Shown piece after piece: positions 23,785 through 35,533 of a stretch of 64,000 bases of DNA. The translations under genes and the position numbers were made by a program. Position 1 is the stretch's first letter. Each line of letters begins with the position of its first letter. The notes under the pieces were generated by a model. That model was not told the origin of the DNA. It saw only the letters and a list, made by a program, of their open reading frames with translations, and ran no database searches. Source of the DNA: Stropharia rugosoannulata (taxonomy: Eukaryota; Basidiomycota; Agaricomycetes; Agaricales; Strophariaceae); the NCBI GenBank assembly GCA_028532985.1, contig JANCIK010000008.1, positions 2,480,001-2,544,000 on the forward strand, given 5' to 3'.

Positions 23785-24312
23785 TTTAGGTCGTAGTTGG
23801 GGCACCACAGCGACATTTAAAGGATCGCATCGTTGTGCAAGAAAAGAAAAGAAGACCTGGTTATTCGCAGTAGATGACGATTAAATGGAGCCACGTCGGT
23901 AGAAAGAGCCATGGAGATGGAGCTCCCATTTAATTGACAGTATCTTGGGACGAGGTTTGGAGATACTAGGCCGAGTATAGTCTTAGGAAGATGTATTTAC
24001 GAACGAAGACTTATAAGCGGTGCTTCAGGCCGGGTGAGGACCGTGTGAAATAGGAATGTCTTTTTGTGGACGAACAACAAACCGCCTTGTTTGTCCTTTT
24101 CTATCATCCACTTGCAAAGCGCTCAACTCAACCAGATTTCCTTGACATACCCGGAACCACCCTCGACCCCAATACTGACACGGTTATCATCTCCAAATAA
24201 TCGGTACATCCCACCTGCACCACCGCAATAACCGCATACCAACCCAGAGGCCACGTCTTGTGTATCCCCGACCCCCATACTCAAGCCCCCACCACCGACA
24301 AAGCAACTCAGA

Positions 24313-25990
24313 ATGTCTCAACCAGCTACTTCTTCCTCGTCCACGTGCGTATGCGACCACCTCCAAACCTTGTCTGCCGGAGCCGCAGTACTGATGCCTG
24401 ACGGGCTTCAAACAGACCCTCACAAGTTAGTGATTCGTGGAAATCAGGTCTCCGACCTCCACCAAAAGACATCCGCCCTCAGACGGAGGACGTAACAGCG
24501 ACAAAAGGTACCGAGTTTGAGGATATGCAGCTCAAGCGTGAGCTCCTCATGGGCATCTTCGAAGCCGGCTACGAGAAGCCATCCCCCATCCAGGAAGAGG
24601 CTATCCCCGTCGCCCTCGACAAGCGCGATATTCTCGCGCGCGCAAAGAACGGCACCGGAAAAACTGCAGCCTTCGCCATCCCTTCTCTTCAACAAATCGA
24701 CCTCAACAAGAACAAGATCCAGGCCCTCCTACTTGTCCCCACTCGTGAACTTGCCTTGCAGACCTCCCAGGTATGCAAAATCCTCGGAAAACACATGGGT
24801 CTCCAGGTCATGGTAACCACTGGAGGGACAACCCTCAAAGACGACATTTTGCGACTGTCGGAGACTGTACACGTACTCGTCGGAACCCCTGGCCGTATCC
24901 TTGATTTAGCTGGCAAAGGGGTGGCAGACCTCAGCGAATGTCCCGTCTTCGTCATGGACGAGGCGGACAAACTTCTCTCCCCAGAGTTCGCCCCTGTCAT
25001 GGAACAGTTACTCTCTTTCCTCCCTGCTGATCGCCAAGTGATGCTGTTCAGCGCCACTTTCCCTATGATTGTCAAAGACTTCAAAGTGAGTGGAGTAAAT
25101 TTGTCAATGGGAACTCAATAGTAACTTTCTGTCCAGGAAAAACACATGAAGTCCCCATACGAGATCAATCTTATGGACGAACTTACCCTACGCGGTGTTA
25201 CCCAATACTACGCCTACGTGGAAGAGCGTCAAAAGGTTCACTGCCTTAATACTCTATTCTCCAAGGTAAGTATTCCAAATTCATATATTCTTGTGCACAG
25301 CATTCAATTAAAACTGTCCGGCTTCAGTTGCAAATTAATCAGTCCATCATTTTCTGCAACTCAACCAACCGTGTTGAACTTCTGGCGAAGAAAGTGACCG
25401 AACTAGGTTACTCGTGTTTTTATTCGCATGCCAAAATGCTCCAATCACACCGTAACCGCGTTTTCCACGACTTCCGTAACGGTGTCTGCCGTAACCTAGT
25501 GTGCTCGGACCTCCTCACTCGTGGTATCGATATTCAGGCCGTCAACGTCGTCATCAATTTCGACTTCCCCAAGAACAGTGAAACGTATCTCCATCGTATT
25601 GGTCGTTCGGGTCGTTTCGGACATCTTGGTCTAGCCATCAACCTCGTCACATACGAGGACAGATTCAACCTCTACAAGATTGAACAGGAACTTGGTACCG
25701 AGATCCAGCCTATTCCCCAAAATATTGATCGTGGACTTTATGTCGCCCCCAGTGGTGGCGAGGAAAGCCAGGTTCAGCGGGCGCCGCAACAACCGCAGCT
25801 TCCGCAACAGCAGCAGCAACAACAACAACAAAGGCAGCAAGCTCAAGGCGTCCCACCGCAGAGGAATGGCCAGCCGCAAATAGTGCAGCAAACACAGCAG
25901 CAGCTACAGGCTCAACAACAACAACTATTGCAACAGCAGTATCAGAATGGTGCCCTGGCCGCTCAACATCGTGGTCCTGTGTACCGATGA
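24313..25990 (+). CDS. DHH1: DEAD-box RNA helicase DHH1 (DDX6 family)
   Basis: A cytoplasmic ATP-dependent RNA helicase that activates mRNA decapping and represses translation in P-bodies. Exon 1 (24313-24344) encodes [10 protein letters not shown]. An intron to 24430 leads to [20 protein letters not shown], the hallmark start of Dhh1/DDX6. Motifs in order are the Q motif ([12 protein letters not shown]), Walker A (AKNGTGKT), [16 protein letters not shown] (VMDEADKLL), SAT (LFSATFP), then after introns at 25086-25136 and 25266-25327, [31 protein letters not shown] and [10 protein letters not shown]. The C-terminal tail is rich in Gln and Pro, with CAG/CAA runs near 25808-25840 and 25895-25940, typical of aggregation-prone P-body proteins. 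It is intact, about 500 residues long, and ends at 25990. Confidence 0.96.
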
Positions 25991-27755
25991 AGAGTGAGCA
26001 GGTTTGTGAGGAGGGGAGGAGAGAACAAGAGGCGGGAGAGCGAGGAGAGGAGAGGGTCTGCCGCTAGAGGCTGGAAGGAGATATAGAGCGGCAAGGAGAG
26101 AGAGAGAGCTGGAGACGAAGTGCCCTAATCAGCACTCAAATTTTACGTCATAATCAACCCCAATACCTACCCAACACCCCCCGTTTCCCTCGTTCGATCA
26201 GCTTGTCTAATCCAAGGGATACCGGCAGACCCACAACCACACTGCGAAACTGACAAAGAGTTTAAAGGCATACCCCACTCTACTCTTACCCGTAATGAAC
26301 CTACGAACGAAACAAATAAATGACCCCAAGAATCCACCACACCACACCACGAGATTCATCCATTCCCTTGTTACCTTTCCATTTTCTCAAGCTCGAGAAT
26401 TCCATCCCATCGCTCCGTATTATTATCGAGGTGACTGGAGTCGAACCTGCAAAATCCATATCCACTCACATCCCCCATGCCACCTCGCCGTACATAGTTC
26501 AACACAACCTACAAGTCTCGGATCTATCAATCCCGTTCTCCCGCTGTCGATATTTAAATTTGCTGCGTTTTCGAGGATGGGATGCTCCGTCTCTTGTTAC
26601 TGCCCGCCACCCACATACATCACGCATTACCCCATCCATTGTCTTGTTGCTGATACACCCCACATATTACTTATTAGATGCCGGGGGTTTCCCGCCTTCC
26701 CCCTTCCCAATATCCGAACCCTACCCGTCAGCAATACGTCTACCCCATCCATCCATCCATTCATTTTTGCGGGGCTCGTACCTGCGTCCTGCCCGAGTGT
26801 CCTACATTAATATTTCTGCTATAACCCGTATACATATTTCAGCACACGCCTGTATTGTTTTCTTTCTTTTTCGTTGAAGTATAGTGCCGTCGGTGTGGAG
26901 TGAGGCTGTTGGTGGATGGGGTGTCGGCTTGGAGCGGATGCGTGATGGTGGTATATGGACTGGAGCGGGAGTAGGGAGAAGACGCTGAGTGGAGTGGGAG
27001 AAATCTTTGCTGTGGTGATGATACATTGCGACTTCGAACGGGGTCTGGTCGATAGTTTACACTTTGTCTACTGCCCTGTTGAGTGTTGTGGCACTTATCT
27101 CAGGCTTGAATTGACAAAACCAGTGTCCCTTGTTCTTTGTATTCAGATGCGAGGAAGTGTATAATACACTTGTGCGGCCAAGCTATTACTAAGCTTATGT
27201 CGACCTAGGTTCGACGTTGAATTGGTGATATCTTGTAGACATGTCACAATGCCCATACCAAGTAACAATCTCCAAATATGGTAAGTGCATGTCACTGATT
27301 AAGCGCCCAGGACTTCACTTTGAATGGACACGACTGAATAATTAGCGACTCCTCTCCTATACAAGTACACTCTACAGCTTCTTTTCCAGGAGGGTTTTGG
27401 CGCATCAGCTTTCTTTACCTACCACTAGTTCTATCCATGTTGTACAAATTTGGCCTGCGGCCGTTGTGCGGTCGAATTTGATGGTCTAACAAATTTATTG
27501 TTGCTGTGTATGTTGCTATCCTATAGCTGGATGCAAGCTGAATGCACTCAGGCATATTTACTTAAATACGGGGAAAACAAGAGAACGGGAACTCTCTTTG
27601 ACATGAGTACATGCATAAATTATACAAAGTTGCAATTTGCTCGCTCATGCACCCGATCAAGAAGTTACATAATGACGCGAACATCGTAATCTTCTCGTAC
27701 TACACTCGCTACTATATACAGTAACCCCCTACATTGAGCACTACGCCTCCAACAC
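25991..27755. other. DHH1 3' region and P450 promoter
   Basis: The first 110 bp after the DHH1 stop are strongly purine-rich on the plus strand (GAGGAG and AGAGAG repeats). A C/T-rich stretch follows to about 26870. Long open frames here (for example 26295-26810) have biased composition and no domains, so I do not call them genes. From about 27240 to 27755 the sequence resembles the region before the tandem P450 at 31942, including a shared ATTAAGCGCCC segment, so this is the original promoter of the P450 at 28926. A TATA-like TATATA lies at 27713-27719. Confidence 0.55.
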
Positions 27756-27764
27756 ACTTTCATC

Positions 27765-27936
27765 TAGACCGGTGACCGTTCCCTCTAAGAGGCAAGTCAC
27801 GCCCGGAGGGCCCTCGTAGAGGGACCGGTACACTTCGTAAAAATTTGACGGGGTTGTTCCAACTGTCAAAAACGTAAGCAAGGCAATCACCGAATTCCCT
27901 TAAAAGGAGCTGCTTTAAAAATAGAGACGGTCCGGG
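27765..27936 (+). repeat. Left 172 bp terminal inverted repeat
   Basis: Left TIR of the Mutator-like element. It reads TAGACCGGTGACCGTTCCCT at its outer end and remains complementary to the right TIR through the AAAAGGAGCTGCTTT region to TCCGGG, with one G/A difference near 27925. Confidence 0.92.
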
Positions 27937-28010
27937 GAAAGCGATGTCACCCAGTAGTCACCTGGAGCGCGCGCGGGCGTCATGTACCTAGCTTACAGCT
28001 TGAAAACACC

Positions 28011-28370
28011 ATGTCAGCTTACAAGAAGTCATCTAATAAGGCCATATTCAAAGTACAAAAGCAACGCGCTAACGAAAATGTGGCGCCCGCAACTATGGAC
28101 ACCGGAATGGGGCGCTTTGGCGCTGTGTCACATAGTGTGCCTACAGCCACTCCATCTCACTATGAGCATGCGCCTGCGCCCCTTCATCTGGCCGCTTTGA
28201 ATATATGGCCGTCAGCTCAGGAATTATTACATCTGCCACAATGGGCTCCTCAAAGCCTAATCAGTCCAGATATTTATCTAGTACAATATTACCCTTCCAA
28301 TACTCCTACCCCCAGCTATCCAGAGAAATTCTTGGGACCCTCGGCATATGCACCACTTGAGTTTATATAA
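28011..28370 (+). CDS. 119-codon frame inside the TIR element
   Basis: Unrecognised. An uninterrupted frame starts MSAYKKSSNKAIFKVQKQ and continues as a Pro-, His- and Ala-rich region (SHYEHAPAPLHLAALNIWPS, PSNTPTPSYPEKFLGPS). It shows no transposase, zinc finger or membrane motif. It may be chance, a captured host fragment, or the leftover of an element-encoded protein. Translation is not evident from the sequence alone. Confidence 0.25.
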   Translation: MSAYKKSSNKAIFKVQKQRANENVAPATMDTGMGRFGAVSHSVPTATPSHYEHAPAPLHLAALNIWPSAQELLHLPQWAPQSLISPDIYLVQYYPSNTPTPSYPEKFLGPSAYAPLEFI

Positions 28371-28743
28371 GTGATATATTATACATACTGTATATATTGA
28401 ACAAATATATGCGTAGGTCTGATGATACTACATATGCCGAATCAAGTTTACAGCCCTTGGTGTCACCTCCAGACGAGTCTGCATAGAGGTATACACCTTT
28501 CAATGGCCTCAAGAATCCGACTTCAAACCCCTCAATGTTCTGTGATAGTTCTCTGATGGACGTCAAAATGACCCTTTCTACCAATTCCTTTTCGCAGGAC
28601 GTTGATCCGAAATTTCGATGTCTGAGCTGTCCATTATGGTGTACAAAGTAAGATATCGACTAATGAGAGATGCGTCGCGCGACGTGTCCCGTACGGGGCA
28701 CGCTCGGTCACAATAGGTCACAGAAAGGTCACTAGTGACCTTT

Positions 28744-28915
28744 CCCGGACCGTTTCTATTTTTAAAGCAGCTCCTTTTAAGGGAATTCGGTGATTGCCTT
28801 GCTTACGTTTTTGACAGTTGGAACAACCCCGTCAAATTTTTACGAAGTGTACCGGTCCCTCTACGAGGGCCCTCCGGGCGTGACTTGCCTCTTAGAGGGA
28901 ACGGTCACCGGTCTA
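28744..28915 (-). repeat. Right 172 bp terminal inverted repeat
   Basis: Right TIR of the Mutator-like element, the reverse complement of the left copy. Its outer end lies 10 bp before the P450 start codon (9 bp duplication plus one base). Confidence 0.92.
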
Positions 28916-28925
28916 ACTTTCATCA

Positions 28926-31120
28926 ATGTCTGGTCAACTTCTGCAGCTTGGTCTTGCTCTAATTGCCTCCTATGCGACTTTCGTTTTAGGTATACGCGTG
29001 CTTAATAGGGGGGGAGGGAAGCCATATATGCCCAAGATGCCATATCCCCCAGGCCCCCGTCCGAGTCTTTTTCTCGGTAACCAGAAAGACATCTTGACAA
29101 GACATGTGTGGCTAAAGTATACCGAGTGGAGCAAGGAATATGGTGCGTTACCTCCTTAGAGCACCAAACGAGCTTTACGAGAGGTTGAATGGTTACTGGC
29201 TGACTAGGCAATGTCATTTACCTGCGAAACTTCCGCCAGCCAACGATCATCCTTAATACCATAGAAGATGCGGTCGAGCTCCTGGACCGCCGCTCGCGAA
29301 AGTACTCTTCGCGTCCAATTGTGATGATGTACGAGCTGTCAGTGGGCATTTTATACTATTGGTACCATATAAGACCTGCATAGGCTTAAGCACAATACAT
29401 ATTAAAACAGGATGGGGTTTGGCAGTCTCACAGCCTTCAAAGTCTATGGGCCCCAATGGCGCGGGCATCGGAGGGTATTCCAGCAGTCGCTCAAACCAGA
29501 CTCTGCGCTTGCATATAGACCGTATCAGACAAAGAAGATGAACGAAACCCTGCTTGCCTTGCTCCAAACGCCAGACAGTTATGTTGGTCACATAAAGACG
29601 TAAGTGATCCACTTCGCCTCCCATTCGCATAGTGACATCCTCTTGCAATCTAGACTAGCAGGTGCTATTATCATGTCCATCATGTATGACTACAACGTCG
29701 CACCTAAGGATGACTACTATGTAACTCTTGTTGAGTCAACACGGACAGCCTTTGCCTCAGGATCTTCACCGAAATGGCTGGTGAATTATTTCCCTATACT
29801 TCGACATATCCCGTCGTGGCTCCCAGGGGCGAGCTTCAAGTCACATACCGCTGCTGTAAGTCGCAAGGTTAAAGAACAACTCGAAGCACCATTTCAATAT
29901 GCTCTTACAGTCGTACGTAACATTCAACATCTTAAAAGGCCCAACGCAATCACTTACTTTCTTGCATAATAATTAGATGTCGTCGGAGTGCACTCATGGC
30001 TCCGTTGTACGCGAGCACTTGGATAGATGCCGTTCGTCTATGGATGTCAGGATCCTACAGGAAGTTACTGCATCGGGCTATGGAGGTGAGCACACTGTTG
30101 CCCAGCGGGGTAGCTCACATCTGATGTATTGTATTGCTCTAGCTGGAGTCGGAACGGTATGCATAGGCCTTCCTCTGAGATTTTGCCGAATTCTCAGGAT
30201 TATTGTAGACGTTATCGACGATCATGGTGTTCATGGTGGCAATGATAATGTACCCGGACGTCCAGAAGAAAGCGCAGCAAGAAATCGATCGTGTTACCGG
30301 CTGCGACCGACTTCCACAGTATACAGATCAGGGGTCCTTGCCCTACATTGAAGCTATTTTCCGTGAAACAATTAGATGGAAACCAATCGCTCCCCTTGGA
30401 GTTGCACACTCGAACGAAGAAGAAGACATTTATAAAGGGTATCACATCCCCAAAAGTAGTGCCTATATTTAATGATGAATTTGTTTGCTAACACAAAATA
30501 CGCGCAGATAGTGTCATCTACCCTAATGTTTGGTAGGTGATCATAGAGACTAGAAACGATATTAATCGTTATAATTTCTGTTGGCAGGGCCATGACAAGG
30601 GATCCGAAAAAGTACGAGGACCCGGAGTCCTTCGAACCCTCTCGCTTCTTGAACGAAACCGGAGAGCTCAACAACGATGACATGACTTACGCGTTTGGGT
30701 TTGGAAGACGGTCAGTGAAATCAAAACGTAATGGTCGGTCAGTACTCATTAGTGACATATGCTATAACTCCAGAATTTGTCCCGGCAGGCACTTGGCTAC
30801 AGCCACGGTAAGCTGTAGGCACCTTAGAATTAATGCATTGCACTCTTAATGGGTACTCGGAGGAAGATATGGTTGGCTATGTCGACAATGCTCGCCTCCT
30901 TCGATGTCGACTATAAGAAAGATGAAGGTGGAAACATAATTCCACTCGACCTCACATGGACAGACGGTTCTACCAGGTAACTTATTAGCGTGCTACTATT
31001 ATAAATTACCGAACATGACTAATGCCTTTTCGAAGTTATCCTCTTCCATTCCAGTGCTCTATAACACCTCGCTCAGAGGCAGCAAAACAGCTCATTTTGG
31101 AAGCGTGCCCTAAATCTTGA
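28926..31120 (+). CDS. Cytochrome P450, tandem copy 1
   Basis: A microsomal P450 monooxygenase; substrate unknown. It starts MSGQLLQLGLALIASYATFV (membrane anchor), followed by the hinge YPPGPRPSLFLGNQ. Exons then give AVELLDRRSRKYSSRP, YGPQWRGHRRVFQQSLKP, IMSIMYDYNVAPKDD, PKWLVNYFPILRHIPSWLPG, the I-helix AGVGTTLSTIM (across an intron), the ExxR motif ETIRWKPIAPLG (30366-), FEPSRFLNE, the heme loop FGFGRR/ICPGRHLATAT (intron inside, acceptor near 30771), LASFDVDYKKD and a final exon FQCSITPRSEAAKQL. The reading frame is open through about a dozen exons and ends at 31120. A 1.15 kb TIR element sits one base plus a 9 bp duplication before the ATG and displaces the native promoter and TATA box by about 1.16 kb, so expression is probably altered. 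Confidence 0.88.
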
Positions 31121-31941
31121 GGTCACGGTAATTACAGAAATACGCTTTCCTTTCTCAGAGCTAAACTTTGTTGCTCTTCGCAGCGTGCCTTATCAAGATG
31201 AGGAAATTAAGACAGCATTGTAATTTGTAAATTGTTTGTGATGTTAACGATAAAATACATAACGCGATCGACCAAATTAATGTGCTAGTGATTGTTCTTG
31301 GTCTATGCCTTTACATAATGCACACCCAGAGTGTCCTCATCGGGAATCTTTAATCTTATTGGTCCATGCTGGGCCCATGTCGCTCTTACCGAACATCAAA
31401 GAACCGCTCTAGTTTTCACTATTATGGCATGACCGTGATGTACATAGCAAGTAATAATATCTAAATGGAGTAATCACATGGTGTCACCAATTAAGCGCCC
31501 GTGAACCCTGACCGATACTAGCATCGAGTCTTTGAGTGTAGTCGAGAACGATATAGAGTTGAAGGGCCTATCTCTACGAATGAATAAAAAATATCTTTTT
31601 ATGATAATCAAAGACCTATTTTCGGATAACTACACTATCATGTGCTAGTATGTAACTGTACCACCATGAGAGACTTTTTGGCCGCTCTATATTTATAACA
31701 AACCTGTTCGCTCAGCCGACCCAACACTTTAAAAGAGTCATGAGAGCATTAGAAGTACCGTATGCGCATCTGATCAGTCTGTACATCAATGTACACTGTT
31801 CGGTAAGTATATTTGGCAGAAAGGCGATCAGCCGGATCTCGTTGAGTAAGAGTTAATGACACTAAGGCCTTGAATATCTTCTCATAAACGCCCTATATAG
31901 CCCCACCTACACAGTAGTACATCTCCAACGTACTTTCATCA
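31121..31941. other. Intergenic and promoter region between tandem P450s
   Basis: Holds the 3' end of copy 1 and the promoter of copy 2. The segment around 31440-31500 (CAAGTAATAA, ATTAAGCGCCC) matches the region before copy 1 at 27240-27310, so the duplicated unit included the promoter. No gene is seen. Confidence 0.55.
31894..31900 (+). promoter_or_regulatory. TATA-like box of P450 tandem copy 2
   Basis: TATATAG lies 42-48 bp before the ATG at 31942. The equivalent TATATA of copy 1 is at 27713-27719, separated from its gene by the inserted element. Use as a core promoter is inferred from position and from conservation between the copies. Confidence 0.4.
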
Positions 31942-34131
31942 ATGTCTGGCCAACTTCTACAGCTTGGCCTTGCTCTGATTGTTTCTTATGTGGCTTTTGC
32001 TTTAGGTGTCCAGGCGCTTACATGGGCGAGAAAGCAATACATGCCCAAGCTGCCTTATCCCCCAGGCCCACGGCCGAGTTTCTTTCTGGGTAATCAGACA
32101 GACATCGTAACGAAACACGCGTGGGTAAAGTATGCGGAGTGGATGAAAAAATATGGTGCGTTATCACTTCAGAGTTCCAAGGACCTTTACCAGCTGTTGA
32201 CGATTGCTGGCTAACCAGGAAGTATTATCTACCTGCAAAACTTTCGCCAGCCGATGATCATTCTCAATTCTATGGAAGATGCAGTTGAGCTCCTGGACCG
32301 CCGCTCGCGCAAGTACTCTTCGCGGCCAACTATGACAATGTCTGAGATGTTCGTATTGTCCCATTGCTCAATTAGCTTTATAGATGACTGAAGCCGTCCA
32401 ACATGTTAAAATAGAATGGGGTTTAACAAGTTTACGGCTTTCAGAGTCTATGGCCCAGAATGGCGCAGGCATCGGAGAGTGCTCCAGCAGTCGTTCAAAC
32501 CAGACTCCGCGCGTGCATATAGACCATACCAGACCAAAAGGGTGAATGAAATGCTGTTGGGTTTCCTCCAAACACCTGACGAGTTCGATAGTCACTTAAA
32601 GAAGTAAGCGGCTCACCCGCCTTCCGTCTACAGTTGCTGGGCTTCTTAAACCCATAATATCTAGCCTTTCAGGTTCCATTATCATGTCTATTATGTATGA
32701 CTACAACATCGCACCTAAGAACGACCACTATGTGTCTCTGGTCGAGTCCACTCGGCCCGCGCTTGCTACAGGGACTTCGCCGAAATGGTTGGTGAACAGT
32801 TTTCCTGTACTTCGACACATTCCATCGTGGTTTCCGGGGGCGGGCTTCAAGTTATATGCACTGGCAGCTAGTCGCAAGTTTGCGGAGCAAATCGAAGCAC
32901 CATTCAAGTACGCTATTACGTCTGCCGTACGCACCAACTAGTCTACTTGAAGGGCCTAACAGAAAGTTAAATACTCGGTGTTATAGGTGCCATCTGAGGA
33001 AACACATACTTCAATTGTGCGAGAACATCTGAGCAAGTGCCATTCGCCTGTGGAGGTCAGGATACTACAGGAAATTGCTGCATCAGGGTACACAGGTGCG
33101 TCTTCGGCGTTGACTTGCTGATCATCCATAGCTAATGGTTTGTGTTTCCATGAATAAGCTGGAGTCGGGACGGTATGTATAACCATTCTGTCGTTGGCAG
33201 ATTTCTTGCGTGCTGACGGCGACTTCTTCAGACGTTATCGTCAATCATGATATTTATGCTGGCAATGATAATGTTCCCCGACATCCAGAAGAGAGCGCAG
33301 GAAGAAATTGACCGAGTTACCGGTCGCGAAAGGCTTCCTCAGTACGATGACCAAGAGTCTCTGCCGTACATTCAGGCTGTTGTCCGTGAAGTAATAAGAT
33401 GGAAACCCATTGTACCGCTCGGACTGTCGCATGTGAACGATGAAGACGACACCTACAAGGGGTATTATATTCCAAGAAGTAGAGCCATATCATTGCTAAT
33501 TGGGATACATTGGCTAACCCAAAGGACAACGCAGATAGCATTGTCCACCCTAACGTTTGGTAGGTGGTATGAGTAAAAGCATGTTAACCCTTTCTTTATC
33601 CGCTTGTAGGGCTATGACAAGGGATCCTGAGAAGTACAAGGATCCGGAGTCATTTGAACCCTCGCGCTTCTTGACGGAAACTGGAGCACTCAACGACGAT
33701 GACATGACCTATGCCTTCGGGTTCGGAAGACGGTCAGTGATGAGGGTGCCGTTGCTTATCAAGGCTCATTGGCGTCGCAATTGCAGGATATGTCCTGGAC
33801 GGCATTTGGCGACCGCCACGGTACGTCGTTTTCCTTTTAGACGTATGATAGGGTTTACAACATGGGCTTGGGCGAAAGATATGGTTAGCTGTGGCAACGA
33901 TCCTTGCCTCCTTCGATATCGACCGCAAGAAAGATGAAATGGGAAACATTATTCCTCTCGACATTACATGGACAGATGGCCTTTCTAGGTAACCTTTCAA
34001 TTCGCCATAGAATTAGTAACCGTGATTAACGCATTGTTCGAAGTTATCCCCTTCCATTCCAGTGTTCTATAACACCTCGATCAGAGGCGGCAAAGCAGCT
34101 CGTTTTGGAAGCGTGTCCTAGTAAATCCTGA
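31942..34131 (+). CDS. Cytochrome P450, tandem copy 2
   Basis: Close paralogue of the P450 at 28926, with the same exon pattern. It starts MSGQLLQLGLALIVSYVAFA, followed by the hinge YPPGPRPSFFLGNQTD. Then come AVELLDRRSRKYSSRPT, YGPEWRRHRRVLQQSFKP, IMSIMYDYNIAPKND, PKWLVNSFPVLRHIPSWFPG, the I-helix AGVGTTLSSIM, the ExxR motif EVIRWKPIVPLG, FEPSRFLTE, the heme loop FGFGRR/ICPGRHLATAT and the last exon FQCSITPRSEAAKQLV, with the stop at 34131. All catalytic landmarks are intact. Unlike copy 1, its promoter is uninterrupted: ACTTTCATC occurs once directly before the ATG. It converges on homoserine dehydrogenase, with about 170 bp between the stop codons. Confidence 0.88.
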
Positions 34132-34299
34132 GGCAGACATGGACATAAGCTCATGAATGTGCATTCGAGGTTCTTCGAATTTTCCCGTTGTAACACCCAG
34201 TGTTGTAATTGGAATGCATTTGTTACGTTTAAAATGACAGTGATTGGCTCTTTTCAAAAAAAGTATGTAGTCCACCGAGGTGTTCGTTTTTGCCAATGG

Positions 34300-35533
34300 T
34301 TAGGCCAGCTTCAATAAATCGCCTAAGACACCCATCGCTGTAACTGCAGCACCTGCACCGGATCCTTGGACGATGAGAGGGCGTGGGCTGTAGCGTTCTG
34401 TGTGGAACATTATGATGTTGTCCGAACCGCCGAGAGCGGTAGCGAACGGATGATCAACAGGGTATTTCTCCAGTCCGGCGCGTACTTGTCCGTTAGCAAC
34501 ATCGACTACGCCGACGAAACGGAGGACCTTCTGTTCTTCACTCGCCTCGACACGCAACTTGTCGAACTCCGCATCAAACTCTGGCAGACGGGCAAGGAAT
34601 TCGTTACCGGTGGGAATGCCCTCTAGTGCCGATGGGATAAGGGAAGAGGTTTGCACCGAAAGGAAGGAGTTGAGAGTTGGCAGTGAGGATGATGCGGAAG
34701 AGGAGCTGATGAGACGGGAGAGAATTGTTAGTTTGCGTGCTACATCATAACCGTTGAGGTCATCTGCAGGGTGTGGTTCCTAAGCGGGTTTGAATAAAAA
34801 TGTATGTAGCGTTCCGCTATATATAACTCACAGTGTAACCTTTTTCACGGGCGACAGCCACAACGGAAGAAAATGAGGGGCCATCAGGAGATCCAGTAGA
34901 GAAATTATTGAAGATGTAGCTCATGGTGCCTGAGAATACACCTTCAATTTTAATGACCTATCGACACAGAGTACATAAGTGAACATCCAGTACAACAGAT
35001 CGAATACATACCTTGTCTCCAGTAGCAAGGAGTTCTTTGAGAGGAGCAATTACTGGAAGACCGGCACCCACTGTTGCTTCATTTAACCAGCGCGCTCCAG
35101 TCTCTTCACTTGCACCCAAGATCTGAGCAAACAGTTCCGCATCTCCTGAAAATGCCTTCTTGTTAGGAGTCACTACGTTAATTCCGGCCTTCAACCAGGT
35201 GGGGTACAGTCCCGCGACGGCATCCGACGACGTGTTATCCACAAGAGCGACGCGCTCGCCTTCGGCCACCATTCGCGATAGTTGAGTGGTCAAGGCAGTC
35301 AGGTCTGCCGGGGCATTTGACTCGGCCAATAAGGACTTCCATGCTGCACCTGGCGTAACTGGCGCGTCCTTGCCGGTAAAAAGTGACCGCGATGAGGAAG
35401 TAAGCGAGATCAACTTGAACGGCGATGTTTTCTGGGGTATCGACAGAAGCTGGGAGATGAGCTCCGATCCTACGAGGCCTACGCCCACGATGGCGACAAG
35501 GATCTTTTTATCTGCGGATTTGGCTGGCGACAT
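34300..35533 (-). CDS. HOM6: Homoserine dehydrogenase
   Basis: It reduces aspartate semialdehyde to homoserine with NAD(P)H, the branch point to threonine and methionine. The start at 35533 (MSPAKSADKK) fits cytosolic orthologues. In-frame ATGs at 35602 (MLSIVRCVRYTSLF) and 35671 would add 23 or 46 residues, the former resembling an organellar presequence. The nucleotide site is AIVGVGLVGSEL. The catalytic domain contains VTPNKKAFSGD, NEATVGAGLPVIAPLKELL, the FSGTMSYIFNNF segment after an intron (about 34957-35009), and EPHPADDLNGYDVARKL after a second intron. The C-terminus ends GSGAGAAVTAMGVLGDLLKL at 34300. It has the usual length of about 370 residues and appears intact. Confidence 0.92.

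Larger units (their letters stand above)
27765..28915. mobile_element. Mutator-like non-autonomous TIR element, 1151 bp
   Basis: The element has 172 bp terminal inverted repeats (27765-27936 and 28744-28915) identical except for about one base, starting TAGACCGGTGACCG. It is flanked by a perfect 9 bp target duplication, ACTTTCATC (27756-27764 and 28916-28924). Long TIRs with 9 bp duplications are typical of Mutator-like elements. The tandem P450 paralogue at 31942 retains a single ACTTTCATC at the same position before its ATG and serves as the empty site. The 807 bp interior holds no recognisable transposase, so it is non-autonomous. The near-perfect TIR match suggests recent insertion. Superfamily assignment rests on TIR length and duplication size only. 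Confidence 0.9.

Noticed and set aside
23251..23796. 181-codon plus-strand frame across SDR copy 2
   Set aside because: It is the antisense of well-supported SDR exons, and a similar antisense frame appears in copy 1 for the same reason.
26430..26500. Possible minus-strand tRNA suggested by a GGTTCGACTCC T-loop-like stretch and GAGGTG/CACCTC ends
   Set aside because: The T-stem does not pair, the paired ends are only about 60 nt apart, and no D-arm or anticodon arm can be drawn.
26295..26877. Two overlapping open frames of 171 and 185 codons downstream of DHH1
   Set aside because: They lie in C/T-biased sequence that keeps several frames open, show no domain or splice pattern, and their translations look compositionally random.
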